Assembly: GCA_017445405.1 (NCBI GenBank)
Contig: JAFSUD010000083.1
Location: 1-63,095 of the forward strand
Direction: 5' to 3'
Source: Synergistaceae bacterium
GTDB lineage: Bacteria; Synergistota; Synergistia; Synergistales; Aminobacteriaceae
Length of the DNA stretch: 63,095 nucleotides
How positions within the stretch are numbered: the stretch's first letter is position 1; every line of letters starts with the position of its first letter. A program made the position numbers and the translations under genes. The notes beneath the pieces were generated by a model. The model saw only the letters and a program-made list of their open reading frames with translations. It was not told where the DNA came from and searched no databases. This document shows, piece by piece, positions 44,027 through 52,648 of this stretch.

Positions 44027-44322
44027 CGAGAGATTTTGTGCATCTGCATGTTCACACAGAATATAGTTTGCTTGGACGGATCGGAGCTTACAGACGGCTC
44101 ATCACTGCCAGCCCCATCACCATTTGTGCGCGAGGTGTCAGCGTTCGACGAGTACAGGCGGGAACTGTCAGCACTCGGAGCGAAACCTGAAGTCATACTC
44201 CGTAAGCGAAGGGAAGAACAGGAAGAGTCAGAGAGCAGCAACGATTTACAGCAGGAAGGAGACAGTGAAGAATGACGAGAGATTTTGTGCATCTGCATGT
44301 TCACACAGAATACAGTTTGCTT
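43825..44322 (+). repeat. Two tandem 249-bp copies spanning the dnaX tail and the dnaE head
   Basis: Copies are 43825-44073 and 44074-44322. Each starts GGACG, contains TTTGTGCGCGAGGTGTCAGC, and includes the ATGA junction and the first codons of dnaE. The unit is a multiple of three. Differences cluster near the start of each copy; the rest is nearly identical. Short homology (GACGGA/GGACGA) at the junction points to a simple tandem duplication. Confidence 0.92.
44036..44275 (+). pseudogene. Duplicated dnaX C-terminal tail (fragment)
   Basis: In the dnaX frame, after the real stop at 44024-44026, the frame stays open from about 44036 to 44275 and repeats the DnaX tail (FVREVSAFDEYRRELSALG...QEGDSEE). 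It begins with TTG or an internal ATG and has no ribosome site. A truncated dnaE head at 44023 overlaps it in another frame and stops near 44190. Neither is likely to be functional. Confidence 0.7.
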
Positions 44323-47300
44323 GACGGAGCAATCAGGACTAAGGACTTGGCCAAGACCGTATCAGGCTGGGACACTAAGGCCGTAGCTATGACAGATCAC
44401 GGCGTAATGTACGGAGCGATAGAGTTTTACGAGAACTGCACAGCGCAGGGAGTGAAGCCTATTATGGGGTGCGAGACATACATAGCACCTTCGGGGATAA
44501 ATTCGCGTGAGGACAAGAGGAGCAATCATCTTATTCTGCTTGCGGAGAACGACACGGGCTGGCACAACTTGATGAAGCTCATATCCACCGCCAACACTAA
44601 CGGCTTCTACTACAAGCCGAGAATAGATCATGGCCTTCTTGCTGAACATCACGAGGGAATAATCGCGTCGAGTGCGTGTCTTGCAGGAGAGATAGCACAG
44701 CTCATACTTCATGATGACATGGACGGAGCAATAGCATTAGCGAATTTGTATCAGGACACGATGGGCAAAGGTAATTACTATCTTGAAGTCATGCCTAACA
44801 GCCTTCCGGAACAGAAGCAGGTAAACACCGCAATAGTTGAGATTTCAAAGCGCACTGGCATACCAATAATAGCTACATGTGATTCGCATTACCTCCGGCC
44901 TGAAGATTACGACTGGCACAAAATACTTCTGCGCATAAACACTCACGCTGATGCAAAAGATGATGCCTTCGGGTTTGACCGCAACGAGTTCTACCTGATG
45001 TCCCCTGAAGAGATGTACTCACACTTTGAGGCCGAGATTCCTGAAGCCCTCACCAACACCGTAGAGATTGCCGAACGCTGCAACGTTACCCTCAACCTTA
45101 AGCATGAACATTACCTGCTGCCGGATATACAGCTCGACGAAGGAATGACTCAGGACGACGAACTAAGACGGCGTGCACATGAAGGCCTGAAGGCACGTTT
45201 TGAGGCACGTGGCAGCGATATTCCAGAAGACTACGCAAAACGCTTAGAGTACGAACTCGGAGTGATTACGCAGATGGGATTCAGTGCGTATTTCCTGATA
45301 GTGTCAGGGATAATTCAGGCAGCCAAGAGCAGGAGTATACCCATCGGGCCGGGAAGAGGAAGTGCAGCAGGAAGCGTTGTAGCGTGGAGCCTGAAAATTA
45401 CGGAGCTTGACCCCCTGAAGTATAACCTCCTGTTCGAGCGATTCCTGAACCCTGAGAGAATATCCATGCCCGATATTGACACCGACGTAAGCGACAAGGG
45501 ACGTGATGAACTCCTTAAGTACATTTCTGACACATACGGTTCTGACCACGTAGCGCAGATTCTTGCAGTGGGACGCATGAAGGGCAGGCAGTCAATCAAG
45601 GATGTAGGGCGCGCGCGAGGCGAGGATTATTCACTGATGGACAAGACAGCAAAATTAGTTCCTGCAATGGCGAAGAGCATAGCATCAGCACTCAATGACA
45701 CTCCCGAACTCAAGGAAGCCTACGAGACCGACCAGACAGTTCACGACGTGATAGACACCGCACAGCACATAGAGGGACTCGCCCGGCACACTTCCCAGCA
45801 CGCAGCAGGAGTCGTGATCGCACCATGTCCGATAACTGACGTTGTGCCCGTGAAGAGACTCAGCACCGACAAGACGGACGCTCCGGCAACAGATCAGGTA
45901 GTTACGCAGTTCACGATGGAGGGAGTCGAGAAGCTCGGACTCGTCAAGATGGACTTTCTCGGCCTGAGCACACTCAGCATCATTGAGGAAGCTCTAGACA
46001 ACATCAAGCACAACGGCAAAGAGAAACCAGACCTTACCGCAATAAATGACGCAATGGATGACGCGAAGACGTTTGCACTTCTGCAGGAGGCTGACACAAT
46101 GGGAGTGTTCCAGCTTGAAAGCGACGGACTGCGGGCAATGTTACGCAAGCTGAGAGTCGACAGGTTCGAGGATCTGGTTGCTGCACTGGCGATGTACCGT
46201 CCCGGCCCTCTCGAGTCCGGAATGGTCGATCAGTACATTGACTGCAAGCACGGAAGGGCAGAACCGCATTATCCTCATCCTTCGCTCGAGCCAGTGCTTA
46301 AGGAGACATACGGAGTGATTCTCTATCAGGAACAGGTCATGCAGGCAGCTTCAGTTCTAGCCGGGTACACTCTCGGAGAGGCGGACATGCTGAGGCGTGC
46401 AATGGGCAAGAAGAAGGTAGAGGTCATGCAGGCACAGCGGGCAAAATTTCTTGAGGGAGCGGAGAAGAAGGGCATCAAACCCGAGACGGCCGGAGCGATA
46501 TTTGACAACATAGAGAAGTTTGCGGGCTACGGCTTCAACAAGTCTCACTCTGCAGCATACGCACTCATCTCTTACGACACAGCTTATCTCAAGGCAAATT
46601 ACCGTCCCGAGTTCATGGCAGCGTATCTCTCCAGCCAGATGAAGGCCAAGAAAGAAGTGTTAGGTCATTACGTGCTAGAGGTCAGGCGTTCGGGAATAGA
46701 TGTACTGCCTCCGGACATTAACTCGTCGCAGGAAAACTTTGCTGCTGTGGGTAATGTTATCAGGTTCGGACTCGGAGCAGTCTCACGTGTCGGGCATAAC
46801 ACAGTGGAGATGATTTTGCGGGAACGTGAGAAAGGCCCGTATAAATCATTGTGGGAGTTCATACAGCGTGTAGATATGAGCCTGATGAACAAGAGCGTGT
46901 TTGAGAACTTGATAAAAGCCGGAGCGTTTGACACAGTGAACCCTAACCGCAGACAGTTGCTTGAAGCGTTGCCTGTTTATCTTGACGCAATGCAGAAGGC
47001 AGCCAAAGCAAAGAAGTCCAAGAATGCGGATCAATTATCCCTGTTCGACATAGACGGAGAGGACGACACAGGAGCATATGAAGTTCACGAGCCGGCGATG
47101 CCTGAAGTGAAGGACTTTGACGAGGGCGAGAAGCTGAACTATGAGAAGGAAGTAACGGGGCTTTACATGTCCGGGCATCCTTACGAGTCTTATCAGGAAA
47201 AGATAACTCAGTACACGAACTGCACAATAGCTGATTTGCCGGACTGGAAGGGCGACAGCGTAAATCCATGCGTCGGAGGAATAATAGCCTCAATGAAGGA

Positions 47301-47733
47301 GAGGCAGACCAAGAAGGGCGATACTATGTGCACGCTTCAGCTTGAGGACGCAGAGAACAGTGTAGACGTAGTAGCATTCCCGGCCAAGTGGCAGGAAGTG
47401 AAAGGCGTAGTGAGCAAGGGTATGGCGTGCGTAGTTACAGGCAGGTTTGACGACAGAGGGCAGATAGTGCTTGAGAGAATTATTCCTGTCGGCGGACTTG
47501 AGCTTAGTGCGCAGAGGTATGTGAAGATAAAGATAGACACTTCCGGCCATGAAAAGGTGAACATGAAGAGATTCCTGCAGGCACTCTTAGGCGCGAAGGG
47601 CAAGGCGAAAGTTATTCTGGAGTTCCAGAACGACGGCGAGAGCATGAGCATATGTCTTAACGGCTACACTGTAGACCCCGAGAAAGTGAAGCAGGTGATT
47701 CCTGAAGGAATGTGTGAAGTCTTTGCAGCGTGA
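44272..47733 (+). CDS. dnaE: DNA polymerase III alpha subunit
   Basis: A 1153-residue replicative polymerase. The PHP domain starts at once (FVHLHVHTEYSLLDGA). The palm carries PIGPGRGSAAGSVVAWSLKI and PDIDTDVSDKGRDEL with catalytic Asp residues, and GLVKMDFLGLSTL holds the third. FNKSHSAAYALISYDTAYLK is the finger region, and an OB-fold (VGGIIASMKERQTKKGDTMCTLQLED) lies near 970-1050. The length is normal for DnaE1. Its ATG at 44272 is the second, intact copy of the start; a duplicated 5' fragment lies at 44023. It overlaps the second copy of the dnaX tail by the ATGA. Confidence 0.95.
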   Translation: MTRDFVHLHVHTEYSLLDGAIRTKDLAKTVSGWDTKAVAMTDHGVMYGAIEFYENCTAQGVKPIMGCETYIAPSGINSREDKRSNHLILLAENDTGWHNLMKLISTANTNGFYYKPRIDHGLLAEHHEGIIASSACLAGEIAQLILHDDMDGAIALANLYQDTMGKGNYYLEVMPNSLPEQKQVNTAIVEISKRTGIPIIATCDSHYLRPEDYDWHKILLRINTHADAKDDAFGFDRNEFYLMSPEEMYSHFEAEIPEALTNTVEIAERCNVTLNLKHEHYLLPDIQLDEGMTQDDELRRRAHEGLKARFEARGSDIPEDYAKRLEYELGVITQMGFSAYFLIVSGIIQAAKSRSIPIGPGRGSAAGSVVAWSLKITELDPLKYNLLFERFLNPERISMPDIDTDVSDKGRDELLKYISDTYGSDHVAQILAVGRMKGRQSIKDVGRARGEDYSLMDKTAKLVPAMAKSIASALNDTPELKEAYETDQTVHDVIDTAQHIEGLARHTSQHAAGVVIAPCPITDVVPVKRLSTDKTDAPATDQVVTQFTMEGVEKLGLVKMDFLGLSTLSIIEEALDNIKHNGKEKPDLTAINDAMDDAKTFALLQEADTMGVFQLESDGLRAMLRKLRVDRFEDLVAALAMYRPGPLESGMVDQYIDCKHGRAEPHYPHPSLEPVLKETYGVILYQEQVMQAASVLAGYTLGEADMLRRAMGKKKVEVMQAQRAKFLEGAEKKGIKPETAGAIFDNIEKFAGYGFNKSHSAAYALISYDTAYLKANYRPEFMAAYLSSQMKAKKEVLGHYVLEVRRSGIDVLPPDINSSQENFAAVGNVIRFGLGAVSRVGHNTVEMILREREKGPYKSLWEFIQRVDMSLMNKSVFENLIKAGAFDTVNPNRRQLLEALPVYLDAMQKAAKAKKSKNADQLSLFDIDGEDDTGAYEVHEPAMPEVKDFDEGEKLNYEKEVTGLYMSGHPYESYQEKITQYTNCTIADLPDWKGDSVNPCVGGIIASMKERQTKKGDTMCTLQLEDAENSVDVVAFPAKWQEVKGVVSKGMACVVTGRFDDRGQIVLERIIPVGGLELSAQRYVKIKIDTSGHEKVNMKRFLQALLGAKGKAKVILEFQNDGESMSICLNGYTVDPEKVKQVIPEGMCEVFAA

Positions 47734-47760
47734 ATTTTGCCGTACACCAAATATTATCGC

Positions 47761-47777
47761 GCCTGTATAATTCAGGC
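47761..47777 (+). promoter_or_regulatory. Palindromic operator on the -10 box of the toxin-antitoxin locus
   Basis: GCCTG-TATAATT-CAGGC: a 5-bp inverted repeat encloses a perfect TATAAT (47766-47771), 30 bases before the antitoxin ATG. This is the arrangement expected of an autoregulated toxin-antitoxin promoter. The duplicate at 48151-48167 reads GCCTG-TATAATT-CAAGC, one mismatch, so the second unit may be less repressed. Confidence 0.6.
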
Positions 47778-47806
47778 ATGTATTTCGCGAGGGAGGTATA
47801 GCGCAA

Positions 47807-48097
47807 ATGTCGACAGTATCACCGCAGAGGAAAATGTTAATCGGTCTGGTGAATGATATTCCGGAGGAGAAACTTCCGCACATAATAGACTGCGTAATGC
47901 GTGAAGTGATAGGTTATGATGAGGACGAGCCGCCGCTCACAGAAGAAGAATTGCGTGAAATTGCAATTTCTGAACAGGAAATAGCGGAAGGCAAGGGTAT
48001 TCCGCTTTCTGAACTGTTAAAGGAGTTTGCTAATGAGCTGGAAAGTAATAACAGCACCTGCAGCCAAGAAACGTATTGCGAAAATTCCGCAGCCTGA
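47807..48097 (+). CDS. Antitoxin-like protein, first (altered) copy
   Basis: A 96-residue protein starting MSTVSPQRKMLIGLVNDIPE, followed by VMREVIGYDEDEPPLTEEELREI. It is acidic and helical, and matches the intact copy 390 bases later. A single missing base before the toxin start removes its stop, adding about 18 residues read from the toxin gene in another frame (NNSTCSQETYCENSAA). Family unclear, RelB-like by position only. Confidence 0.6.
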   Translation: MSTVSPQRKMLIGLVNDIPEEKLPHIIDCVMREVIGYDEDEPPLTEEELREIAISEQEIAEGKGIPLSELLKEFANELESNNSTCSQETYCENSAA

Positions 48098-48230
48098 ACA
48101 AGGACGTATTCTTGCAGCAACAGCTAAAGCCGTACAACAAAGTTTATCCCGCCTGTATAATTCAAGCATATATATCACGAGGGAGGAAAATACAGAATGT
48201 CTACAGTATCACCGCAGAGAAAAACGCTAA
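48033..48230 (+). pseudogene. Truncated RelE/ParE-type toxin, first copy
   Basis: ATG 48033 follows AAGGAG. The first residues (MSWKVITAPAAKKRIAKIPQ) match the start of the intact toxin at 48424, but after about 37 codons the frame enters the duplicated promoter region and ends at 48230. It lacks the toxin's basic core and is not expected to be active. Confidence 0.75.
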
Positions 48231-48424
48231 TCAGTCTGGTGTGTGATATACCAGAAGAGAAACTTCCGCAGATGATGAACTATGTGATGCGTGAAGTAAT
48301 AGGCTATGATGAGGACGAACCGCCATTAACAGAGGACGAAATAGAAGGCCTTAAACTGGCTGAACAGGACATAGCAGAGGGAAGAATCATCCCGTTTGAG
48401 GAAGCATTGAAGGAGTTATGGTGA
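48197..48424 (+). CDS. Antitoxin of a RelE/ParE-type module (intact copy)
   Basis: A 75-residue acidic, mostly helical protein (MSTVSPQRKTLISLVCDIPE...PPLTEDEIEGLKLAEQ). It should neutralise the downstream toxin and, with it, repress the promoter. The start follows GAGGGAGG, and its stop overlaps the toxin gene (TGATGG). I do not recognise the family by name. Confidence 0.72.
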   Translation: MSTVSPQRKTLISLVCDIPEEKLPQMMNYVMREVIGYDEDEPPLTEDEIEGLKLAEQDIAEGRIIPFEEALKELW

Positions 48425-48678
48425 TGGAATGGCAGGTTGCTTTAACTGACACTGCAAAAAAACGCATTGCCAAGATTCCGCAGCCTGAAAAAGGGCGCAT
48501 TCTTAAGGCAATAGACAAGCTGCATGGTGGACTTGATGGAGATATTCGCCCTATGAAGGGATGCGATGATTTCCGTCTGCGTATAGGAGGCTGGCGTATC
48601 ATCCTGTCTGTAGATATTCCAAGCCGCTCTATTCTAGTGAAGTATGTTGACACCAGAGGGGATGTCTATAAACATTAA
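48424..48678 (+). CDS. RelE/ParE family toxin
   Basis: An 84-residue basic protein. MEWQVALTDTAKKRIAKIPQ and FRLRIGGWRIILSVD with the closing YVDTRGDVYKH fit the RelE/ParE fold, which in known members cleaves ribosome-bound mRNA or inhibits gyrase; which of these applies here cannot be told. I prefer ATG 48424, 8 bases after AAGGAG, to ATG 48418. Pyruvate kinase follows after 23 bases with its own ribosome site. Confidence 0.82.
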   Translation: MEWQVALTDTAKKRIAKIPQPEKGRILKAIDKLHGGLDGDIRPMKGCDDFRLRIGGWRIILSVDIPSRSILVKYVDTRGDVYKH

Positions 48679-48701
48679 CGATAAACGAGGAGGAAGATAA
48701 C

Positions 48702-50471
48702 ATGTTCGTAAAAATAGTGTGTACCATAGGCCCGGCCAGCGATAACTACGAGACTCTAAAGTCAATGGCCGAAGCAGGAATGAATGTAGCCCGTCTCAAC
48801 TTCTCACACGGAGATTATGACGGCCACGAAAAGAAGCTCAAGCTCATCCGCCGGGTCGAACGCTCAGTGAAGAAGCCCATAGCTGCATTACTTGACACCA
48901 AAGGCCCGGAGATCCGCACCGGCCACATGCAGAACGGAGAAATCACGCTCACACAGGGCGCAAAAATAGTTCTTGTCTCAGACGATAACCCCTTCGACGG
49001 AACGCCCGAGCGCATTTGGGTAAACTACAGGCTTCTCGCTCAGGAAGTAGTACCCGGGCAGAGCATCTTCATTGACGACGGAGCACTGAATCTTGAGGTC
49101 GAGAAAGTAGACGGCGATGAAGTAACCTGCAAAATCATAGTGGGCGGCCCTCTGCGCAACACGAAGGGCATCAACCTTCCCGGAGCAGATATAACCATGC
49201 CCGCACTCTCTGACAAGGACAAGCAGGACATAGCGTGGGGCATTCAGCACGGTATGGAATACTTGGCCGTGTCGTTCGTGAAGACAGCAAAAGATATTCT
49301 TGAAGTCCGCAAGCTGATTCAGGAGTACGGCTCGGGAATGAAGGTGCTCGCCAAAATCGAGACCAAACAGGCCGTAGATAACATTGCAGAGATCGTTGAC
49401 GTTGTAGATGGCGTAATGGTCGCTCGCGGAGATTTGGGCGTGGAGATAGCAACAGAAGATGTCCCGCTCGTCCAGAAGAAGATAATCGAGATGTGCCGTG
49501 TCAGGGGTAAGGTCGTTATCGTCGCCACACAGATGCTCGACTCCATGATCCGCAACCCCAGACCTACCCGTGCTGAAGCCTCCGACGTGTCTAACGCCGT
49601 ACTCGACGGAACGGACGCAGTGATGCTCTCGGGCGAGACAGCGAGCGGAAATTATCCCGTCCAGGCAGTCGCGACAATGCGCAGAATCGTTGACCGTGCA
49701 GAACGTGAACTCGGACTCTGGGGCAACCACAAGAACAACGAGCAGAATCCTCTCGACCTCGAGGGAATCCCCGTCCCCGATGCAGTCTCGGGAGCAGCGG
49801 TGTTAATCGCAAAGCAGGTGAAAGCTCCCGCGATTCTATGCCTCTCACGTTCAGGACTCACAGCCAGAATGATCAGCAAGCACCGCCCTGAATGCCCGAT
49901 ACTTGGCCTCACTCCCAGCCAGCAGACATGGAGAGAGTTAGCCCTATGCTGGGGAGTTACTCCGGTCAGGCTCTCCGAGATGAGCGACATCAACGTTGCA
50001 GCCCGTGAAGCCGTGAACATCTGCGTCAGGGAAAAGCTCCTCCCTGAAGGCGAACTCGTCGTGATTACAGCCGGCGTGCCTGTCGGAAGGCCGGGAAGCA
50101 CTAACGTCGTCGAAGTCCTCACGACCGGGCAGATATTGCTCTCCGGGACTCCGTTATCTCACAAAAACGCAGTCGGCAAAGTCTGCATTGCCCGCACTCC
50201 TCAGGAAGCAATCGACAAAGTTACTCCGGGCTGCATTCTCGTAGTCCGTCAGCTCAATGAAGCCTACAGGCCGGTGCTCGACAAAGTGGGCGCGGTGCTC
50301 TTCGAGAGCGGGCTTCTCTTCAGCGAGGGTAACGCTCTGGCTATGGATTACGGCCTCCCGTGCATTGTCGGCGTTGCTGATGCGTTCTCCACATTGATGG
50401 ATGACGACACAGTGAGCATTGACGGCACAAGAGGCTTGGTCTATCGCGGTGTAGTAAGGTTAGTTGTGTAA
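48702..50471 (+). CDS. pyk: Pyruvate kinase with C-terminal PEP-utilising-type domain
   Basis: A 589-residue glycolytic enzyme converting PEP and ADP to pyruvate and ATP. Motifs: VKIVCTIGPASDNYETLKSM, MNVARLNFSHGDYDGH, ALLDTKGPEIRTG, VLAKIETKQAVDNI, the active-site MVARGDLGVEIATEDVP and ATQMLDSMIRNPRPTRAE. Beyond the usual 470 residues comes an extra C-terminal phosphohistidine-like domain (GCILVVRQLNEAYRPV...GLPCIVGV) common in Firmicutes-type Pyk. The stop overlaps the cdaA start (TAATG). AACGAGGAGG precedes the ATG. Confidence 0.95.
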   Translation: MFVKIVCTIGPASDNYETLKSMAEAGMNVARLNFSHGDYDGHEKKLKLIRRVERSVKKPIAALLDTKGPEIRTGHMQNGEITLTQGAKIVLVSDDNPFDGTPERIWVNYRLLAQEVVPGQSIFIDDGALNLEVEKVDGDEVTCKIIVGGPLRNTKGINLPGADITMPALSDKDKQDIAWGIQHGMEYLAVSFVKTAKDILEVRKLIQEYGSGMKVLAKIETKQAVDNIAEIVDVVDGVMVARGDLGVEIATEDVPLVQKKIIEMCRVRGKVVIVATQMLDSMIRNPRPTRAEASDVSNAVLDGTDAVMLSGETASGNYPVQAVATMRRIVDRAERELGLWGNHKNNEQNPLDLEGIPVPDAVSGAAVLIAKQVKAPAILCLSRSGLTARMISKHRPECPILGLTPSQQTWRELALCWGVTPVRLSEMSDINVAAREAVNICVREKLLPEGELVVITAGVPVGRPGSTNVVEVLTTGQILLSGTPLSHKNAVGKVCIARTPQEAIDKVTPGCILVVRQLNEAYRPVLDKVGAVLFESGLLFSEGNALAMDYGLPCIVGVADAFSTLMDDDTVSIDGTRGLVYRGVVRLVV

Positions 50472-51316
50472 TGTGGTCTGACGTAAGAAGTGTAATCGAT
50501 ATTGCTATAGTCTCGTTCATCATCTACAGAATACTCGTCCTCCTCGTCGGGACTCGGGCAATCCAGCTCATGAAGGGCGTGTTAATCCTCATGGGCTTAT
50601 CTGCCCTTGCGTCATTGCTGAGAATGAGGCTGTTATCCTACTTCATCGGCAATGCGTTATTGGCGTTGAGCTTCGCGATCCCGATAGTGTTTCAGCCGGA
50701 ACTCAGAAAGATGCTCGAGGAACTCGGCAAGGGACAGTTCTACCTCCTGAAGCGTCATATGTCCGACGACGAGGCAGAAGTCCGTGTGAAGCAGATAGCC
50801 GGAGCGTTGAACTACCTGAAGGCTCACAAGATAGGCGCGCTGTTAGTGTTCCAGAAAGAGGTGGGGCTGGGTGATTACTACAACACTGCTATACACCTGA
50901 ACTCAAGCATCACGCAGGAACTCATCATCTCCATCTTCTGGAAGGATAACCCACTTCATGACGGTGCAGTGATTCTCGACAAATACCGCCTGATTGCCGG
51001 AGGGTGCTACTTGCCGCTTGCTGATGCTCCGGAGATTTCGCGCTGGTACGGCACACGCCACAGGGCAGCACTCGGGATCACGGAGGTTAGTGATGCGCTG
51101 GTGTTCATTGTGAGCGAGGAGAGAGGAGATGTCTCGCTGGCAGCGAAGGGCCGACTCTCTAAGAATCTGAAAGACTTTCAGGTCGAAGGGATATTGCGGA
51201 ATTACTTTGCGGGAGAGCAGGTAGTCTCGGGCTGGAAGGCAAGGCTAAAGACGCTTGGGAGTCTTTTCTGGGTAACGCGCAAGGAGTCAGACCAGACAGG
51301 AGGGCTTGTGAAATGA
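50471..51316 (+). CDS. cdaA: Diadenylate cyclase
   Basis: A 281-residue membrane-anchored DAC protein that makes c-di-AMP from two ATP. Three helices lie within residues 10-75. The two catalytic motifs are intact: DGA at 164-166 (NPLHDGAVIL) and RHR at 196-198 (GTRHRAALGITEVSDALV). The start overlaps the pyk stop and the end overlaps the cdaR start by 4 bases, so pyk, cdaA and cdaR are translationally coupled. In Firmicutes the order is cdaA-cdaR-glmM; here glmM is separated by a large Sel1 gene. Confidence 0.94.
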   Translation: MWSDVRSVIDIAIVSFIIYRILVLLVGTRAIQLMKGVLILMGLSALASLLRMRLLSYFIGNALLALSFAIPIVFQPELRKMLEELGKGQFYLLKRHMSDDEAEVRVKQIAGALNYLKAHKIGALLVFQKEVGLGDYYNTAIHLNSSITQELIISIFWKDNPLHDGAVILDKYRLIAGGCYLPLADAPEISRWYGTRHRAALGITEVSDALVFIVSEERGDVSLAAKGRLSKNLKDFQVEGILRNYFAGEQVVSGWKARLKTLGSLFWVTRKESDQTGGLVK

Positions 51317-52578
51317 CGAAGAACAAACCGCATTTCAGCATCTGGAATCTGGACTTTGACACGTTCATAACCTCACCGCTCGTTCTGTGGATAATCTCTA
51401 TCGCTATCTCCGTAACTATGTGGGTGTACGTAACCGGCACAGAAGAAGCCTCATACATAACGCGCAAGTTCACCGCTCCCTTAGAGTACAGAGGCCTTGA
51501 TGCTCAGGCAATCTTGCGGGGGAGAGTCTCCGAAGTTGACGTAGAAGTCAGAGGCCCGGAGGAAGCTATGATGCGCCTTGACTACAACTCAGTGATTCCC
51601 TATGTCGATGCCCGCAACCTCGCTTCAGGCACTCGCTACACCGTCAACGTAAACGTCAGCACTCCCGGCAGCATCAGCCTCGTATCATGCACTCCCTCAC
51701 AGATTACGTTAGACCTCGTGCGTCAGGTTACGCGATTGATGACTGTAGAGACCGTTTTACCTCAGAACATCCCGGAAGGGCACTACATCGAGGGAGTCGA
51801 GATAATACCGAAAGAGGTCGGCATCAAGGGCGCAGAGGATGACGTTGCGAAAGTCGGGAGCGTCAGAATCACCCCGACGATCGAGCAGCTTCAGGAGGGA
51901 GGCGAGCAGCTTATGGCGGTGAGGTTCTCGCAGTCCGAGCCGTTCGACGGAGCGGTCGCTATCGAGCCTGCACAGGTGAGGTTCAAGGGTAATTTGGTGC
52001 GGGGGCTTCCGAGAAAGCGCGTCCCCGTGAACGTGAGACTCTCCGGCAAGCTCGACTCAGACTACGAAGTCAGATCGATCATCACTGACCCGTCGGAGAT
52101 TCAGATAGAGGGAGACACTCAGGACTTGGCCAAAGTTGAGGCGATAGACACAGAGATTATTGATGTTACCGGCCTGAACGAGGACAGAGTAATTGTCGTA
52201 CCGCTGAGACAGCCTGAAGCTGAAGGAGTATCGCTGACGAGCGGAGCAAGCGTGCGCGTAACAATCCAGTTGAGCGAGGCCAGAGCAGAGAGAATGATTG
52301 CGAACATTCCCGTAGAGTTCAGGAACACAGACTCGCCGAAAGAATGGCTGAGTTCTCCTCAGCATGTGAGCGTAACTATTGAGGGGAAACCGTCATTAAT
52401 CGAGAGCTTTGACCCTGCGCAGACTGTCATTAAGGCTTACATTGACATGAGCAATATCTTCATGGCACCTGTAACCTTGCCTGTGAGAGCAGAAACCGTG
52501 TCGGGCGATGCTTTCAGGGTGATACGCATTGACCCTCAGAACGTAACAGTAAACGCATTCAGCACAGCCGGAAACTGA
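51313..52578 (+). CDS. cdaR: YbbR-domain regulator of diadenylate cyclase
   Basis: A 421-residue protein with one N-terminal membrane helix (PLVLWIISIAISVTMWVYV) and an extracytoplasmic stretch of YbbR repeats (for example EYRGLDAQAILRGRVSEVDV, VPVNVRLSGKLDSDYEV, NIPVEFRNTDSPKEW). By the established CdaA/CdaR relation it would bind and modulate CdaA at the membrane. Starts inside the cdaA 3' end. A terminator follows. Confidence 0.9.
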   Translation: MTKNKPHFSIWNLDFDTFITSPLVLWIISIAISVTMWVYVTGTEEASYITRKFTAPLEYRGLDAQAILRGRVSEVDVEVRGPEEAMMRLDYNSVIPYVDARNLASGTRYTVNVNVSTPGSISLVSCTPSQITLDLVRQVTRLMTVETVLPQNIPEGHYIEGVEIIPKEVGIKGAEDDVAKVGSVRITPTIEQLQEGGEQLMAVRFSQSEPFDGAVAIEPAQVRFKGNLVRGLPRKRVPVNVRLSGKLDSDYEVRSIITDPSEIQIEGDTQDLAKVEAIDTEIIDVTGLNEDRVIVVPLRQPEAEGVSLTSGASVRVTIQLSEARAERMIANIPVEFRNTDSPKEWLSSPQHVSVTIEGKPSLIESFDPAQTVIKAYIDMSNIFMAPVTLPVRAETVSGDAFRVIRIDPQNVTVNAFSTAGN

Positions 52579-52592
52579 GCGCATATTATCAG

Positions 52593-52626
52593 CCCCCCTT
52601 GACGCGACAAGAAGGGGGGTATATTT
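52593..52626 (+). terminator. Terminator between cdaR and the Sel1 gene
   Basis: Perfect 8-bp stem CCCCCCTT / AAGGGGGG with an 11-base loop, followed by TATATTT. Transcription of pyk-cdaA-cdaR would largely end here. Confidence 0.75.
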
Positions 52627-52648
52627 CTATCTAGGAGGAGGTAAATCT

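Larger units (their letters stand above)
47760..48520 (+). repeat. 390-bp tandem duplication of a toxin-antitoxin locus
   Basis: Promoter, antitoxin and the 5' part of the toxin are present twice, shifted by 390 bases (promoter TATAAT at 47766 and 48156; antitoxin ATG at 47807 and 48197). The first toxin copy is cut after about 37 codons, where it meets the second promoter. Copies differ at many positions, so the event is old. Confidence 0.88.

Noticed and set aside
43825..44322. The dnaX/dnaE repeat as an assembly error
   Set aside because: The copies differ at many positions, mainly near their starts, which a simple assembly error would not produce, though long reads would settle it.
48978..49730. 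A 250-codon minus-strand frame inside pyk
   Set aside because: It is the antisense shadow of a very well conserved pyruvate kinase, with no ribosome site and no domain.
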